This document shows positions 6,035-12,194 of a DNA stretch of 12,620 bases, in pieces. A program made the translations under genes and the position numbers. The notes under the pieces are model-generated. The model searched no databases and was not told the DNA's origin. It saw only the letters and a list, made by a program, of their open reading frames with translations. The DNA is from Bacillota bacterium (GTDB taxonomy: Bacteria > Bacillota > Clostridia > Oscillospirales > Oscillospiraceae): assembly GCA_029268085.1 (NCBI GenBank), contig JAJUHD010000055.1:1-12620 (forward strand), written 5' to 3'. How positions within the stretch are numbered: the stretch's first letter is position 1; each line of letters opens with the position of its first letter.

Positions 6035-6604
6035 TCAATTAAGATATGTATGTTCGCAGACCTCTTTGATTACACGCTGGATTTCCTTCAGGTCATCAAA
6101 GGTTTCGGGTCTGCGGCGCGGATCGCGGAGCAATGCCGCCGGATGGTATATAGCGGTCATCTTAATTCCGTTCTTTTCGGTCCACTGACCATGTTCAAGG
6201 GATATCTTAAAGTCCTCGCGGATTATCGACATCGCAGAAATCCTTCCAAGACAGACTATAATTTTCGGTTTTATAAGCCTCGTCTGTTCTCGGAGCCAGC
6301 CTATGCAAGCGTCCTTCTCGATAGCGAGAGGGTCGCGGTTATGGGGCGGGCGGCACTTGACCATATTTGCAATATATATGTTCGTCCGGTCGAGGTCGAT
6401 TATGGCGAGCATATCGTCCAAAAGCTTTCCTGCGCGTCCGACAAAGGGCTGGCCCGTCAGATCCTCCTGTTCGCCGGGCCCCTCGCCGATGAACATGACC
6501 TCGGCATTTTCGTTCCCTGTTCCGAAAACAATATTTGTCCGAGTCTCCCAAAGTGCGCATCTTTTGCAGTTAGAGCAGGCTTGCTTCAGCTCGTCCCAGT
6601 CCAT
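6035..6604 (-). CDS. Family 4 (Fe-S) uracil-DNA glycosylase
   Basis: Removes uracil from DNA, from cytosine deamination or misincorporation, as the first step of base excision repair. This family is marked by a 4Fe-4S cluster. Numbering from the upstream ATG at 6637, the likely ligands are C24, C27 (CKRC), C95 (VKCRPP) and C111. The active-site motif is GEGPGEQED (51-59), with TGQPFVGRAG at 61-70 and the second motif HPAALLRDP at 165-173. I prefer the ATG at 6604, giving 189 residues starting MDWDELKQAC, because relatives usually begin about ten residues before the first cysteines. The ATG at 6637 would give 200 residues, but it has no Shine-Dalgarno and sits in the arm of a 14-bp palindrome. 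The ribosome binding site of the 6604 start is itself weak (GTGAG). The gene lies 118 bp after the kinase gene and may have its own promoter. Confidence 0.93.
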   Translation of the reverse strand: MDWDELKQACSNCKRCALWETRTNIVFGTGNENAEVMFIGEGPGEQEDLTGQPFVGRAGKLLDDMLAIIDLDRTNIYIANMVKCRPPHNRDPLAIEKDACIGWLREQTRLIKPKIIVCLGRISAMSIIREDFKISLEHGQWTEKNGIKMTAIYHPAALLRDPRRRPETFDDLKEIQRVIKEVCEHTYLN

Positions 6605-6634
6605 AGGCGTCTCACTTTCTGATCTTTCTATACG

Positions 6635-6673
6635 CATAATGCAGGGAGTCTGGATGTTGCTCCCTGCATTATG
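6635..6673. repeat. 14-bp perfect inverted repeat over the 5' end of the uracil-DNA glycosylase
   Basis: CATAATGCAGGGAG (6635-6648) and CTCCCTGCATTATG (6660-6673) surround an 11-base loop. There is no T run on either side, so it is not a normal intrinsic terminator of the kinase gene. In the glycosylase transcript it would form a strong stem near the very 5' end. As DNA it could be an operator. It captures the ATG at 6637. Confidence 0.85.
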
Positions 6674-6706
6674 ATATCATAGTCCGCAGAAAATAGGAAT
6701 TGTCAA
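6671..6706 (-). promoter_or_regulatory. Candidate promoter of the uracil-DNA glycosylase
   Basis: The perfect -35 TTGACA (6701-6706) is followed after 19 bp by TATGAT (6676-6681). The spacer is longer than the preferred 17. The -10 lies in the 12-bp palindrome TATGATATCATA (6670-6681), which touches the larger inverted repeat. The predicted start is near 6669. Confidence 0.5.
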
Positions 6707-6722
6707 ATATAGACAAAACTAT

Positions 6723-8087
6723 TTATGCCAGTACCTGTTCCGGCTTGACTTGCGGCAGATGTATGCTTATCCTTGTCCCGATGTCTTCGCGGCTGACAAC
6801 GTCGAAGTAGCCGCCGTGCCTGTCGACTATCCATTTTGCGATCGAAAGCCCCAGCCCCGTTCCGCCCTGCTGTCTGTTTCTGGCGGGATCGGAACGATAG
6901 AATCTGTCGAAGATATGCGACATGTCCTGTCCGGCGATGCCGATGCCATTGTCCTGAACGATAATGGTCGGCGCGCCGTTTTGGTCGGTCGCCGCCCTGA
7001 GGATTATGAGGTTGCCCTCCGGCGTGTATTTAGCGGCGTTATCTACCAGTATCCTTGTCGCCTGCTTCAGCATCGCGACGTCGCCGAAAGCAGCAACCTC
7101 GTCCCTCGCCGAAATGGCCCATTTATGCTTCGGGTCAATCATCATCGACTCCTCGTAGACCTCGCGCACCATATCTGAAAGCGAAAAGCCCTCCATATTC
7201 AGCTTGGTCTTGCCGCTGTCGCCTCTTGCAAGGAACAAAAGCTGCTCAACGAGCTTGTTCATGTGGTCCGTCTCGATCTTTATAGCCGCGATGGACTCAT
7301 CCAGTATCTTCTCGTCCTTCTTGCCCCAGCGGTCAAGCATGTCCGTATAGCCCTTTACAACCGCGATCGGGGTGCGAAGCTCATGGGATGCGTCTGAAAC
7401 GAAGCGAATCTGCTGGCTGTAGCTTTCCCTCGTGCGCCGGATAAGGCTGTTGATGGCGTCCTCCAACCCCCGGAGATCCTTGTCACCCGTGTGAAGCTCC
7501 GCGTCGGGCGCGTCCGCTCTGATGCTGTCGATCGCGCTTTCAAGGTTATGAAGCTGCTTTTCGTCAAAACTGTCTCCCGCCTGATAGCCCTTCCGCATGG
7601 AAACCGGGTCGGCCTCGGAAGAGAGCTTTAACGCCGTCTGAGCCAGATTTGTAAGCGGCTCAAGCTGCTTTGATATGCGTCTTTTTGAAAATAGCCTCGA
7701 CAGCAGCGAAATAAACCAGTTAAATATCGAAACCAGCACAGTGCCCACAATAGTTATGTAGAAATACGCCGTAGCGTCGATAACACGCGGCGCCTTGCCG
7801 GCTGCATGGACAACATATTCCACATCGGGGAATATAAGTATATTCGATTTTATGAAATGTACTTTTCGTTCCAGCTCTCCCCATACCGTAAAGGGATCGT
7901 GAACCCCCAGATATGCACTGTCGTTTATATAACAGAAGCCCAAAACAATAAGCACCAAAACAAAAAGCCCCGAAAAAAACTGGGCCGATTTTACCCTTCT
8001 GATCTGCAGCTCCTGCAGTCTAGCCGTGGTGGATGCTGCCTTATCGGCCTTACGCTTTGCCCTTGCTTCCTTTGTTTTCTGTGTCAT
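6723..8087 (-). CDS. Membrane sensor histidine kinase of a two-component system
   Basis: Senses an envelope or extracellular cue and phosphorylates the response regulator encoded just before it. It has 454 residues. A charged cytoplasmic N-terminus (1-33) precedes TM1 (about 36-53), a short external loop of about 50 residues, and TM2 (about 106-129). A HAMP-like linker follows (about 131-225). Its two helices, KQLEPLTNLAQTALKL (140-155) and LRGLEDAINSLIRRT (205-219), are separated by an unusually long connector. The dimerisation helix has the H box FVSDASHELRTP with phospho-accepting H235. The ATPase domain has the N box ILVDNAAKYT (N350), DNGIGI (379-384), FDRFYR (393-398) and GGTGLGL (408-414). 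All catalytic motifs are intact. Its ATG overlaps the regulator stop codon as ATGA (8084-8087), so translation is coupled. The ligand is unknown. Confidence 0.96.
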   Translation of the reverse strand: MTQKTKEARAKRKADKAASTTARLQELQIRRVKSAQFFSGLFVLVLIVLGFCYINDSAYLGVHDPFTVWGELERKVHFIKSNILIFPDVEYVVHAAGKAPRVIDATAYFYITIVGTVLVSIFNWFISLLSRLFSKRRISKQLEPLTNLAQTALKLSSEADPVSMRKGYQAGDSFDEKQLHNLESAIDSIRADAPDAELHTGDKDLRGLEDAINSLIRRTRESYSQQIRFVSDASHELRTPIAVVKGYTDMLDRWGKKDEKILDESIAAIKIETDHMNKLVEQLLFLARGDSGKTKLNMEGFSLSDMVREVYEESMMIDPKHKWAISARDEVAAFGDVAMLKQATRILVDNAAKYTPEGNLIILRAATDQNGAPTIIVQDNGIGIAGQDMSHIFDRFYRSDPARNRQQGGTGLGLSIAKWIVDRHGGYFDVVSREDIGTRISIHLPQVKPEQVLA

Positions 8088-8776
8088 TTGCTCTCGTCCT
8101 TTATCACATACCCGATTCCTCGGACGGTGCGTATCATATTTATCCCGTAAACGTCGTCGATCTTTCCGCGAAGATAGCGCACATAGACATCGACTACATT
8201 CGTTTCGCCCATATAGTCATAGCCCCAGACCCGCTCAATAAATGTCTCGCGGGACAGGACAATGTTTTTATTAAGAAGCATCAATTCAAGCATCGTAAAT
8301 TCACGCTTTGTGAGGTCAATCGCTTTGCCCTCGTATTCGACGGTATGGCTCGCGCTGTCGAGCGTCAGCTTGCCCCATGTGAGCACTTTTCTGTTCTCCG
8401 TTATTTCGTTGCTTTCCTTGTTCCTGATAAGCACGCGTATGCGGGCCAGCAGCTCCTCGATCGCGAAGGGTTTCGTCACATAATCGTTTGCGCCCATATC
8501 TAGCCCCGAGACCTTATCCATGACGGCATCCCTTGCCGTAAGCATGATAACGGGCACGTCGGAGCTTTTTCTAAGGCGTCTGATAACTTCAAGCCCGTTC
8601 AGCCCGGGTAGCATAATGTCGAGCAGGATTATGGCGAAGCCGCCTTCGAGCGCAAGGTCAAGACCCTCGCGCCCGTCGGCGGACTTCATTACTTCATAGC
8701 CCTCGTGCGTAAGCTCCAGCTCCAGAAAGCGGGCGATTTTTTCCTCGTCTTCGATTATCAGTATCCGTGAAGCCAT
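8084..8776 (-). CDS. OmpR/PhoB-family response regulator
   Basis: DNA-binding partner of the kinase encoded next. It has 230 residues, normal for the family. The receiver domain (about 1-118) has the acidic pair D10/E11, the phosphorylation site D53 in LLDIMLPG, T80 and K102 in TKPF. The winged-helix domain (about 130-226) contains LTKREFTMLELML (155-167), VVDVYVRYLRGKID (194-207) and the terminal RTVRGIGYVI. Proteins of this class bind direct repeats spaced by one helical turn. Such repeats occur upstream of the operon at 9481-9500, which suggests autoregulation (inference). AGGAG at 8784-8788 is 7 bases before the ATG. The gene follows the DUF4342-type gene by 50 bp. Confidence 0.97.
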   Translation of the reverse strand: MASRILIIEDEEKIARFLELELTHEGYEVMKSADGREGLDLALEGGFAIILLDIMLPGLNGLEVIRRLRKSSDVPVIMLTARDAVMDKVSGLDMGANDYVTKPFAIEELLARIRVLIRNKESNEITENRKVLTWGKLTLDSASHTVEYEGKAIDLTKREFTMLELMLLNKNIVLSRETFIERVWGYDYMGETNVVDVYVRYLRGKIDDVYGINMIRTVRGIGYVIKDESK

Positions 8777-8826
8777 TGAAATTCTCCTTTGATCTCCGTT
8801 ATTGTGAAGCTGCTTCGGCTTATAAA

Positions 8827-9378
8827 TCAGTTGCCCTTGGTAAATTCGTTCTTTATGTTATCTGCAATGTCTGTCGCCTTGCCCATTGCGTTGTTTACGC
8901 TGTCCTTACCAAGCTCGTTGCCGGAAAAAGAATATCGGCAGCCGAGGAACAGTCCGACGACCATGATCGGAATAATGACCCAGAAGCAGAAGATAAGCAG
9001 AATTACAAACGCCGTGACTGGCAGGTCAACGATTTTTTCATTTTTCCTGTGCACCTGCAGGCTGTTATGGTTGCCCTTGTCAAAGATATCCTTCAGCCAT
9101 TCGCCGAAGCTCTTTGCCGACTTCTTAAAGTTTTCTCCCGCACAGCTTTTTTCCTTGCCGGGTTTTGACTGCTGGTTCTGGTTCTGCTGATTTGCATTGC
9201 TGTCATTGTTTGTGGAGTACTGCGCAGTCTTTCCGTTTTGTACTCTGCCTTCCGCTTCCAGCCTGATTATAGCTTCAAGGATATCCCAGTCGGTCCTTTC
9301 AAGCATAGCCTTGGCTTCACTGTAGCTTACTCCGGTCTTTTCGACCAGCTTTTCCACGAGTTCAAGATTTTGTGTCAT
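8827..9378 (-). CDS. DUF4342-type membrane protein with N-terminal UBA-like domain
   Basis: A 183-residue protein with three parts. The N-terminal domain of about 45 residues (LVEKTGVSYSEAKAMLERTDWDILEAIIRLE) has the helical pattern of UBA/EF-Ts N-terminal domains, with the GVSYSEA turn. Residues 50-80 are a Gln/Asn-rich low-complexity linker. Residues 81-118 are basic and amphipathic. A single long membrane segment lies at about 121-146, followed by a charged tail with FSGNELGKDSVNNAM. I think it belongs to the DUF4342 family, from memory of the N-terminal block. No catalytic residues are visible. It is the first gene of the unit with the two-component pair, so it may be an accessory sensor, a modulator of the kinase or a main target of the regulator (inference). 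GGAGGT at 9387-9392 is 8 bases before the ATG. Confidence 0.75.
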   Translation of the reverse strand: MTQNLELVEKLVEKTGVSYSEAKAMLERTDWDILEAIIRLEAEGRVQNGKTAQYSTNNDSNANQQNQNQQSKPGKEKSCAGENFKKSAKSFGEWLKDIFDKGNHNSLQVHRKNEKIVDLPVTAFVILLIFCFWVIIPIMVVGLFLGCRYSFSGNELGKDSVNNAMGKATDIADNIKNEFTKGN

Positions 9379-9386
9379 TACTTAAT

Positions 9387-9392
9387 ACCTCC
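9387..9392 (-). promoter_or_regulatory. Ribosome binding site of the DUF4342-type gene
   Basis: GGAGGT with 8-base spacing. It begins 9 bases after a stable leader hairpin (9402-9426) and is itself left unpaired by that hairpin. Confidence 0.8.
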
Positions 9393-9401
9393 GTCTCTGT
9401 C

Positions 9402-9426
9402 GGCAACGGGAGTCTGACCCGTCGCC
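9402..9426 (-). promoter_or_regulatory. Leader hairpin upstream of the DUF4342-type gene
   Basis: GGCGACGGG and CCCGTTGCC form a 9-bp stem with one G-U pair and a 7-base loop (TCAGACT) in the mRNA. No T run follows, so it is not a terminator. It may stabilise the mRNA or bind a regulator close to the ribosome binding site. Confidence 0.55.
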
Positions 9427-9441
9427 TCTGAATGTAGCTTC

Positions 9442-9469
9442 ATTATGGGACGGCAAGATTAAAACTCAA
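9442..9469 (-). promoter_or_regulatory. Candidate downstream promoter (P2) of the DUF4342-regulator-kinase operon
   Basis: TTGAGT (9464-9469), a 16-bp spacer, CATAAT (9442-9447). It is a moderate match. It is notable because the tandem ATTAGAAAA repeats end 11 bp upstream of this -35, the place where an OmpR-family activator would bind. Confidence 0.45.
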
Positions 9470-9480
9470 ACCCCGAAAAG

Positions 9481-9526
9481 ATTAGAAAATAATTAGAAAA
9501 GGCTTTAATTTTTCTAATATTAGAAA
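9481..9526. repeat. Phased ATTAGAAAA direct repeats and a 16-bp palindrome
   Basis: ATTAGAAAA occurs at 9481-9489 and 9492-9500, exactly 11 bp apart. A third copy (ATTAGAAA at 9519-9526) and an inverted copy (TTTCTAAT at 9511-9518) form the palindrome TTTCTAATATTAGAAA. The one-turn phasing matches how OmpR/PhoB-type dimers bind DNA. It is likely a regulatory site, possibly for the regulator encoded downstream. Confidence 0.6.
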
Positions 9527-9553
9527 TATCCGTCGAAAACGTCCTGCTCAAGC

Positions 9554-9582
9554 ATTCTATCATCTAAAAGCAATTACTTCAA
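9554..9582 (-). promoter_or_regulatory. Candidate sigma-A promoter (P1) of the DUF4342-regulator-kinase operon
   Basis: TTGAAG (9577-9582), a 17-bp spacer, TAGAAT (9554-9559), with TGA in the extended -10 position. It is the better-scoring of the two candidates. It would give a leader of about 165 bases that runs through the ATTAGAAAA repeats. Confidence 0.65.
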
Positions 9583-9612
9583 TCGCTGTCAGATAAAACT
9601 GCCGCACATATG

Positions 9613-9641
9613 CAAAACGCGGGTCCCAAATTGAGACCCGC
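9613..9641 (-). terminator. Intrinsic terminator of the second SLH gene
   Basis: GCGGGTC and GACCCGC (9635-9641, 9619-9625) form a 7-bp GC-rich stem with a 9-base loop. In the minus sense G and then only four T follow, so it is of moderate strength. It lies about 15 bp past the stop codon. The plus side is flanked by ATTTTATTTG. Confidence 0.7.
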
Positions 9642-9656
9642 ATTTTATTTGTTATT

Positions 9657-10985
9657 TTATTCCGTTAAGGTATAATCTGAAAAATTAGGGAATTGGATCG
9701 AGACTGCGCTGCCTGTGGCGTTGACGGTACCATTCATAACGACGGTGCATTTCATCTCTACCGGCTTTCCGTCTATCTCAGTTGTAAGTGTGCAGACGAG
9801 ATTTTCCTTAATAGTAGAAATCATTCCGTCATTTCCGACGAGAACATGGATTGTACAGGAATTTACAACCGCATCAGATATATCTACATCATCGATTGCA
9901 TACATAAGCTCATCCGCATTATATGATTTGTTGGAAACGGTAACCGTATACAAAGTACCTGCGCCTGTTGATGCCGCAGTAATATCGCTTATCTGATTAA
10001 GATAAAACACAGGAGGTTCAGTAGCGGCATACTCATCATACAGCAGATCGGCAATATCATCATCGTCTACTGCCCGTTTGGTTTTTATAGATCCTGATTT
10101 AGTGTAAAGATAACCGTCCTTGAGCCACGTCGTCACGGTCATGGTATTGTCGCCGTCGTTGAACGTAGTACCCGACTCAATCATGACAGAGTCTCCGGAG
10201 ACAATGGTTTTTGATGTGTACTTCGCATCAACGTTTACTTTAGAATTAAGTACCGGTGTCTCTAGTACAGTTGAGAGAGTCATGGTCATATCCATCGCCT
10301 GAGCATTCTGCCATTTGTAAAATGCGTCAAAATAACCCGCATACGATTTTACTTTACCAAGCAAAGCTTTTGCGCTTTCCTGAGATACCGCGCCGTCAGA
10401 AACAAGTTTTTCAAGCAATGTCTTTCCACTGTTATTAAGGCGGGTTGCAAGCGCCTCGTATGAAACAAAAACAGCATGATCACGAAGGAAAGTATCATCA
10501 ACAAACGTGCTGTCGTAGATACCTACGTTTATCGCCATGTCTTCTGAGCTGTCAAACGTAAAGTCTCCCCCTGCCCCGTCGCTGTAGCCCAGTGAGCGCA
10601 GCACAAAGGTACAGTACATCTTGGCAGTACACTGGCCGGCAGCGCCGAAAGCGGTATCGGATACGCCTTTCGCCAAATTATTAGTATACAACCACGCTAT
10701 GTAGGGGCTGGCCCAGCTCGGGACGTCGGTGAAGGGATGTGTTATTTTCCCCTCAGCAAACTGTGTCTTTGCCTGTGTCTCGGCTCCGAGCAGACGCACC
10801 AGCATGACTGCGGCTTCCGTGCGTGTTGGCGTGCGGTCAAGGTCAAACCCGGCGTTTGTGCCCTGAAATAGCCCCAGGTTCTTCAGCTCCTGCGCAGCGC
10901 TGTCATAGTCGGATGCAAATGCGGGAATTGCAAGAACGCAGGCCAGAACAGCAGTAATCATTAATAGCTTCCAAAATTTCTTCAT
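9657..10985 (-). CDS. Secreted SLH-domain protein with C-terminal lipoprotein-like domain
   Basis: A 442-residue surface protein. The signal peptide MKKFWKLLMITAVLACVLAI ends in AFA (likely cut after residue 24). The N-terminal half has SLH-type repeats. The first (about 27-68) holds TPTRTEAAVMLVRLLG. The second (about 84-134) starts FTDVPSWASPYIAWLY. The third, up to about 184, is degenerate. The C-terminal half (about 220-442) begins FDAFYKWQNAQAMDMTMTLS and contains WLKDGYLYT. It resembles the LolA/LppX-like domain of DUF6612-type proteins (moderate confidence), which suggests binding of a lipid or hydrophobic ligand. The start is chosen at 10985 because GGAAAGGAT lies 9 bases before it. 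The earlier in-frame ATG at 11003 precedes that site. It is monocistronic, with its own promoter and terminator. I cannot name a specific role. Confidence 0.87.
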   Translation of the reverse strand: MKKFWKLLMITAVLACVLAIPAFASDYDSAAQELKNLGLFQGTNAGFDLDRTPTRTEAAVMLVRLLGAETQAKTQFAEGKITHPFTDVPSWASPYIAWLYTNNLAKGVSDTAFGAAGQCTAKMYCTFVLRSLGYSDGAGGDFTFDSSEDMAINVGIYDSTFVDDTFLRDHAVFVSYEALATRLNNSGKTLLEKLVSDGAVSQESAKALLGKVKSYAGYFDAFYKWQNAQAMDMTMTLSTVLETPVLNSKVNVDAKYTSKTIVSGDSVMIESGTTFNDGDNTMTVTTWLKDGYLYTKSGSIKTKRAVDDDDIADLLYDEYAATEPPVFYLNQISDITAASTGAGTLYTVTVSNKSYNADELMYAIDDVDISDAVVNSCTIHVLVGNDGMISTIKENLVCTLTTEIDGKPVEMKCTVVMNGTVNATGSAVSIQFPNFSDYTLTE

Positions 10986-10993
10986 TATTTTTA

Positions 10994-11002
10994 TCCTTTC
11001 CA
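10994..11002 (-). promoter_or_regulatory. Ribosome binding site deciding the start of the second SLH gene
   Basis: The AAAGGAT core within GGAAAGGATAA, ending 8-9 bases before the ATG at 10983-10985. The same 11 bases, GGAAAGGATAA, precede the other SLH gene (4543-4553), so both surface proteins share a translation signal. Confidence 0.75.
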
Positions 11003-11016
11003 TTCTATTTGCCTTA

Positions 11017-11045
11017 ATTATTACAGATTAAGCAATGTTTGTAAA
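11017..11045 (-). promoter_or_regulatory. Sigma-A promoter of the second SLH gene
   Basis: TTTACA (11040-11045), a 17-bp spacer, AATAAT (11017-11022); each hexamer matches consensus at five of six positions. It predicts a start near 11010 and a leader of about 25 bases. Confidence 0.8.
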
Positions 11046-11178
11046 GTAAAAAAACATGCAAGCTCCTACGCATTGCTGCTGAGAGCTTCAAAATTTTGGG
11101 CGGTTTTATTTTCAATGCCCTTATGATTTCGCTGATTCACTTGCGCGTGTTTAAATTTGCTTTTTATTCAAATCTCTC

Positions 11179-11207
11179 TTGCTATACGCAGAAATGTCAT
11201 ATATAAT
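11179..11207 (+). promoter_or_regulatory. Sigma-A promoter of the E2-like acyltransferase gene
   Basis: TTGCTA (11179-11184), a 17-bp spacer, and a perfect TATAAT (11202-11207). It predicts a start near 11214 and a leader of about 50 bases to the ATG. Confidence 0.8.
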
Positions 11208-11266
11208 CCAAAGTTGAAAGTGTTCTAAAAATAGATAAATATTTTTAAGTTCGGAGGAAACCATTT

Positions 11267-12151
11267 ATGTCTGAGCCTATATATAAACGCAGATTTGGTG
11301 ACCGTGTCGACGGGCGGCTGCTCCGTACATACCCCCCATATAACAAGTTTACGCCGTTTATAATGAAGAGACGTTCCGACGCAACCAATTACTTTTTTGA
11401 CAGCATTGAGGTCACTGAGATCGACCGCTGGCTTCGCGAAAAACGTTCCGAAGGCTACAAGGGCATGGGACTTTTGCATCTTTTCATTGCAGCCTATGTC
11501 AGGACCGTTGCCTATCGTCCTGCGCTAAACCGCTTTGTTTCCGGTCAGCGCGTATACGCCCATAACTATATAGAGACCGTGATGACGGTCAAGAAGGCTT
11601 TCTCAGACGATGCGGAGGAAACAACGATAAAGGTGAGATTTCTTCCGTCCGATACGGTCTTTGATATATACCGCAAGATAAATGAGAAAATCGACGAAGC
11701 AAAAGCAAACGTTGAAGATAACGGAACCGATAAGTTTGCCAGAACATTCGCTAATATGCCTCGCATTGTCCTCAATACTGTCGTTAGTTTTCTCAAAATG
11801 CTTGATTATTTCGGCTGGCTTCCGAAGTCTCTGCTCGACATCAGTCCTTTCCACGGCTCAATGATAATAACAGATCTTGGCTCGATAGGTATTCCTCCCG
11901 TTCACCACCATATCTATGATTTCGGAAATCTGCCCGTCTTCGTGGCCTTCGGAGCAAAGCGTCACAGCGTTGAGCTTGATGCTTCCGCACGCCCCGTTGA
12001 AAGAAAATATGTCGATTACAGCGTATCCGTCGATGAGCGCACCTGTGACGGCTTCTACATGGCCGGTTCCTTCAAATATCTTAAATACTACATGAAAAAT
12101 CCACGCCTGCTGGAGTCTCCTCCCGAGAAAGTCGTTCAGGATATATTCTAA
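11267..12151 (+). CDS. Free-standing 2-oxoacid dehydrogenase E2-type acyltransferase-like protein
   Basis: A 294-residue protein with the chloramphenicol-acetyltransferase/E2 catalytic-domain fold only. No lipoyl domain or subunit-binding domain precedes it. Support comes from LHLFIAAYVRTVAYRPALNR (70-89), a core strand VMTVKKAFSDD (105-115), and FHGSMIITDLGSIGI (195-209), which matches the GTFTITNLGSFG block of E2 enzymes. PVFVAFGAK (223-231) matches the AILGVG strand. The motif that is normally DHRxxDG is DERTCDG (256-262): the catalytic His is Glu257 while Asp261 remains. I recall stand-alone clostridial relatives with DERxxDG too, so this may be a subfamily trait. Acyl transfer by the usual mechanism is doubtful. 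No E1, E3 or lipoylation genes are nearby. GGAGGA at 11253-11258 is 8 bases before the ATG. Confidence 0.85.
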   Translation: MSEPIYKRRFGDRVDGRLLRTYPPYNKFTPFIMKRRSDATNYFFDSIEVTEIDRWLREKRSEGYKGMGLLHLFIAAYVRTVAYRPALNRFVSGQRVYAHNYIETVMTVKKAFSDDAEETTIKVRFLPSDTVFDIYRKINEKIDEAKANVEDNGTDKFARTFANMPRIVLNTVVSFLKMLDYFGWLPKSLLDISPFHGSMIITDLGSIGIPPVHHHIYDFGNLPVFVAFGAKRHSVELDASARPVERKYVDYSVSVDERTCDGFYMAGSFKYLKYYMKNPRLLESPPEKVVQDIF

Positions 12152-12159
12152 TAAAACGT

Positions 12160-12191
12160 AAAGGCCGAAGCTTAAAGCTCCGGCCTTTTTT
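12160..12191. terminator. Terminator shared by the E2-like gene and the wall hydrolase gene
   Basis: AAAGGCCG (12160-12167) and CGGCCTTT (12181-12188) pair. The stem extends through AGCT/AGCT after one mismatch, with a tiny loop, and ends in six T on the plus strand. It lies 8 bp past the E2-like stop and just past the hydrolase stop. In the minus sense the tail is TTTACGTTTT, so it may serve both, more weakly for the hydrolase. Confidence 0.88.
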
Positions 12192-12194
12192 CAA

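Larger units (their letters stand above)
11004..11266. other. 263-bp divergent intergenic region
   Basis: It holds the divergent promoters of the SLH gene and the E2-like gene. Between them, AAGCTC (11060-11065) and GAGCTT (11083-11088) form 6-bp arms with a 17-base loop. In the minus sense a seven-T run (11048-11054) follows five bases later. This could be a weak terminator for an unseen minus-strand RNA, but I find no convincing promoter or frame for one. Confidence 0.5.

Noticed and set aside
6050..6622. A 190-codon plus-strand frame opposite the uracil-DNA glycosylase gene
   Set aside because: It mirrors the conserved coding of the opposite strand. No recognisable domain and no initiation signal.
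8033..8503. A 156-codon plus-strand frame opposite the response regulator gene
   Set aside because: Antisense shadow of a gene with all receiver and winged-helix motifs. No ribosome binding site.
8767..9190. Two overlapping plus-strand frames of 133 codons opposite the DUF4342-type gene
   Set aside because: Their hydrophobic stretches are the reverse image of the membrane segment and linker. The minus-strand gene has a GGAGGT site and operon context.
9387..9582. Known metabolite riboswitch in the leader of the DUF4342 operon
   Set aside because: The leader is long and structured, but I recognise no conserved core of any riboswitch class. Protein-binding repeats explain it better.
11060..11088. 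AAGCTC/GAGCTT hairpin with a nearby T run as terminator of a small RNA
   Set aside because: Only 6-bp arms, a 17-base loop and a 5-base gap before the T run, with no good promoter upstream on the minus strand.
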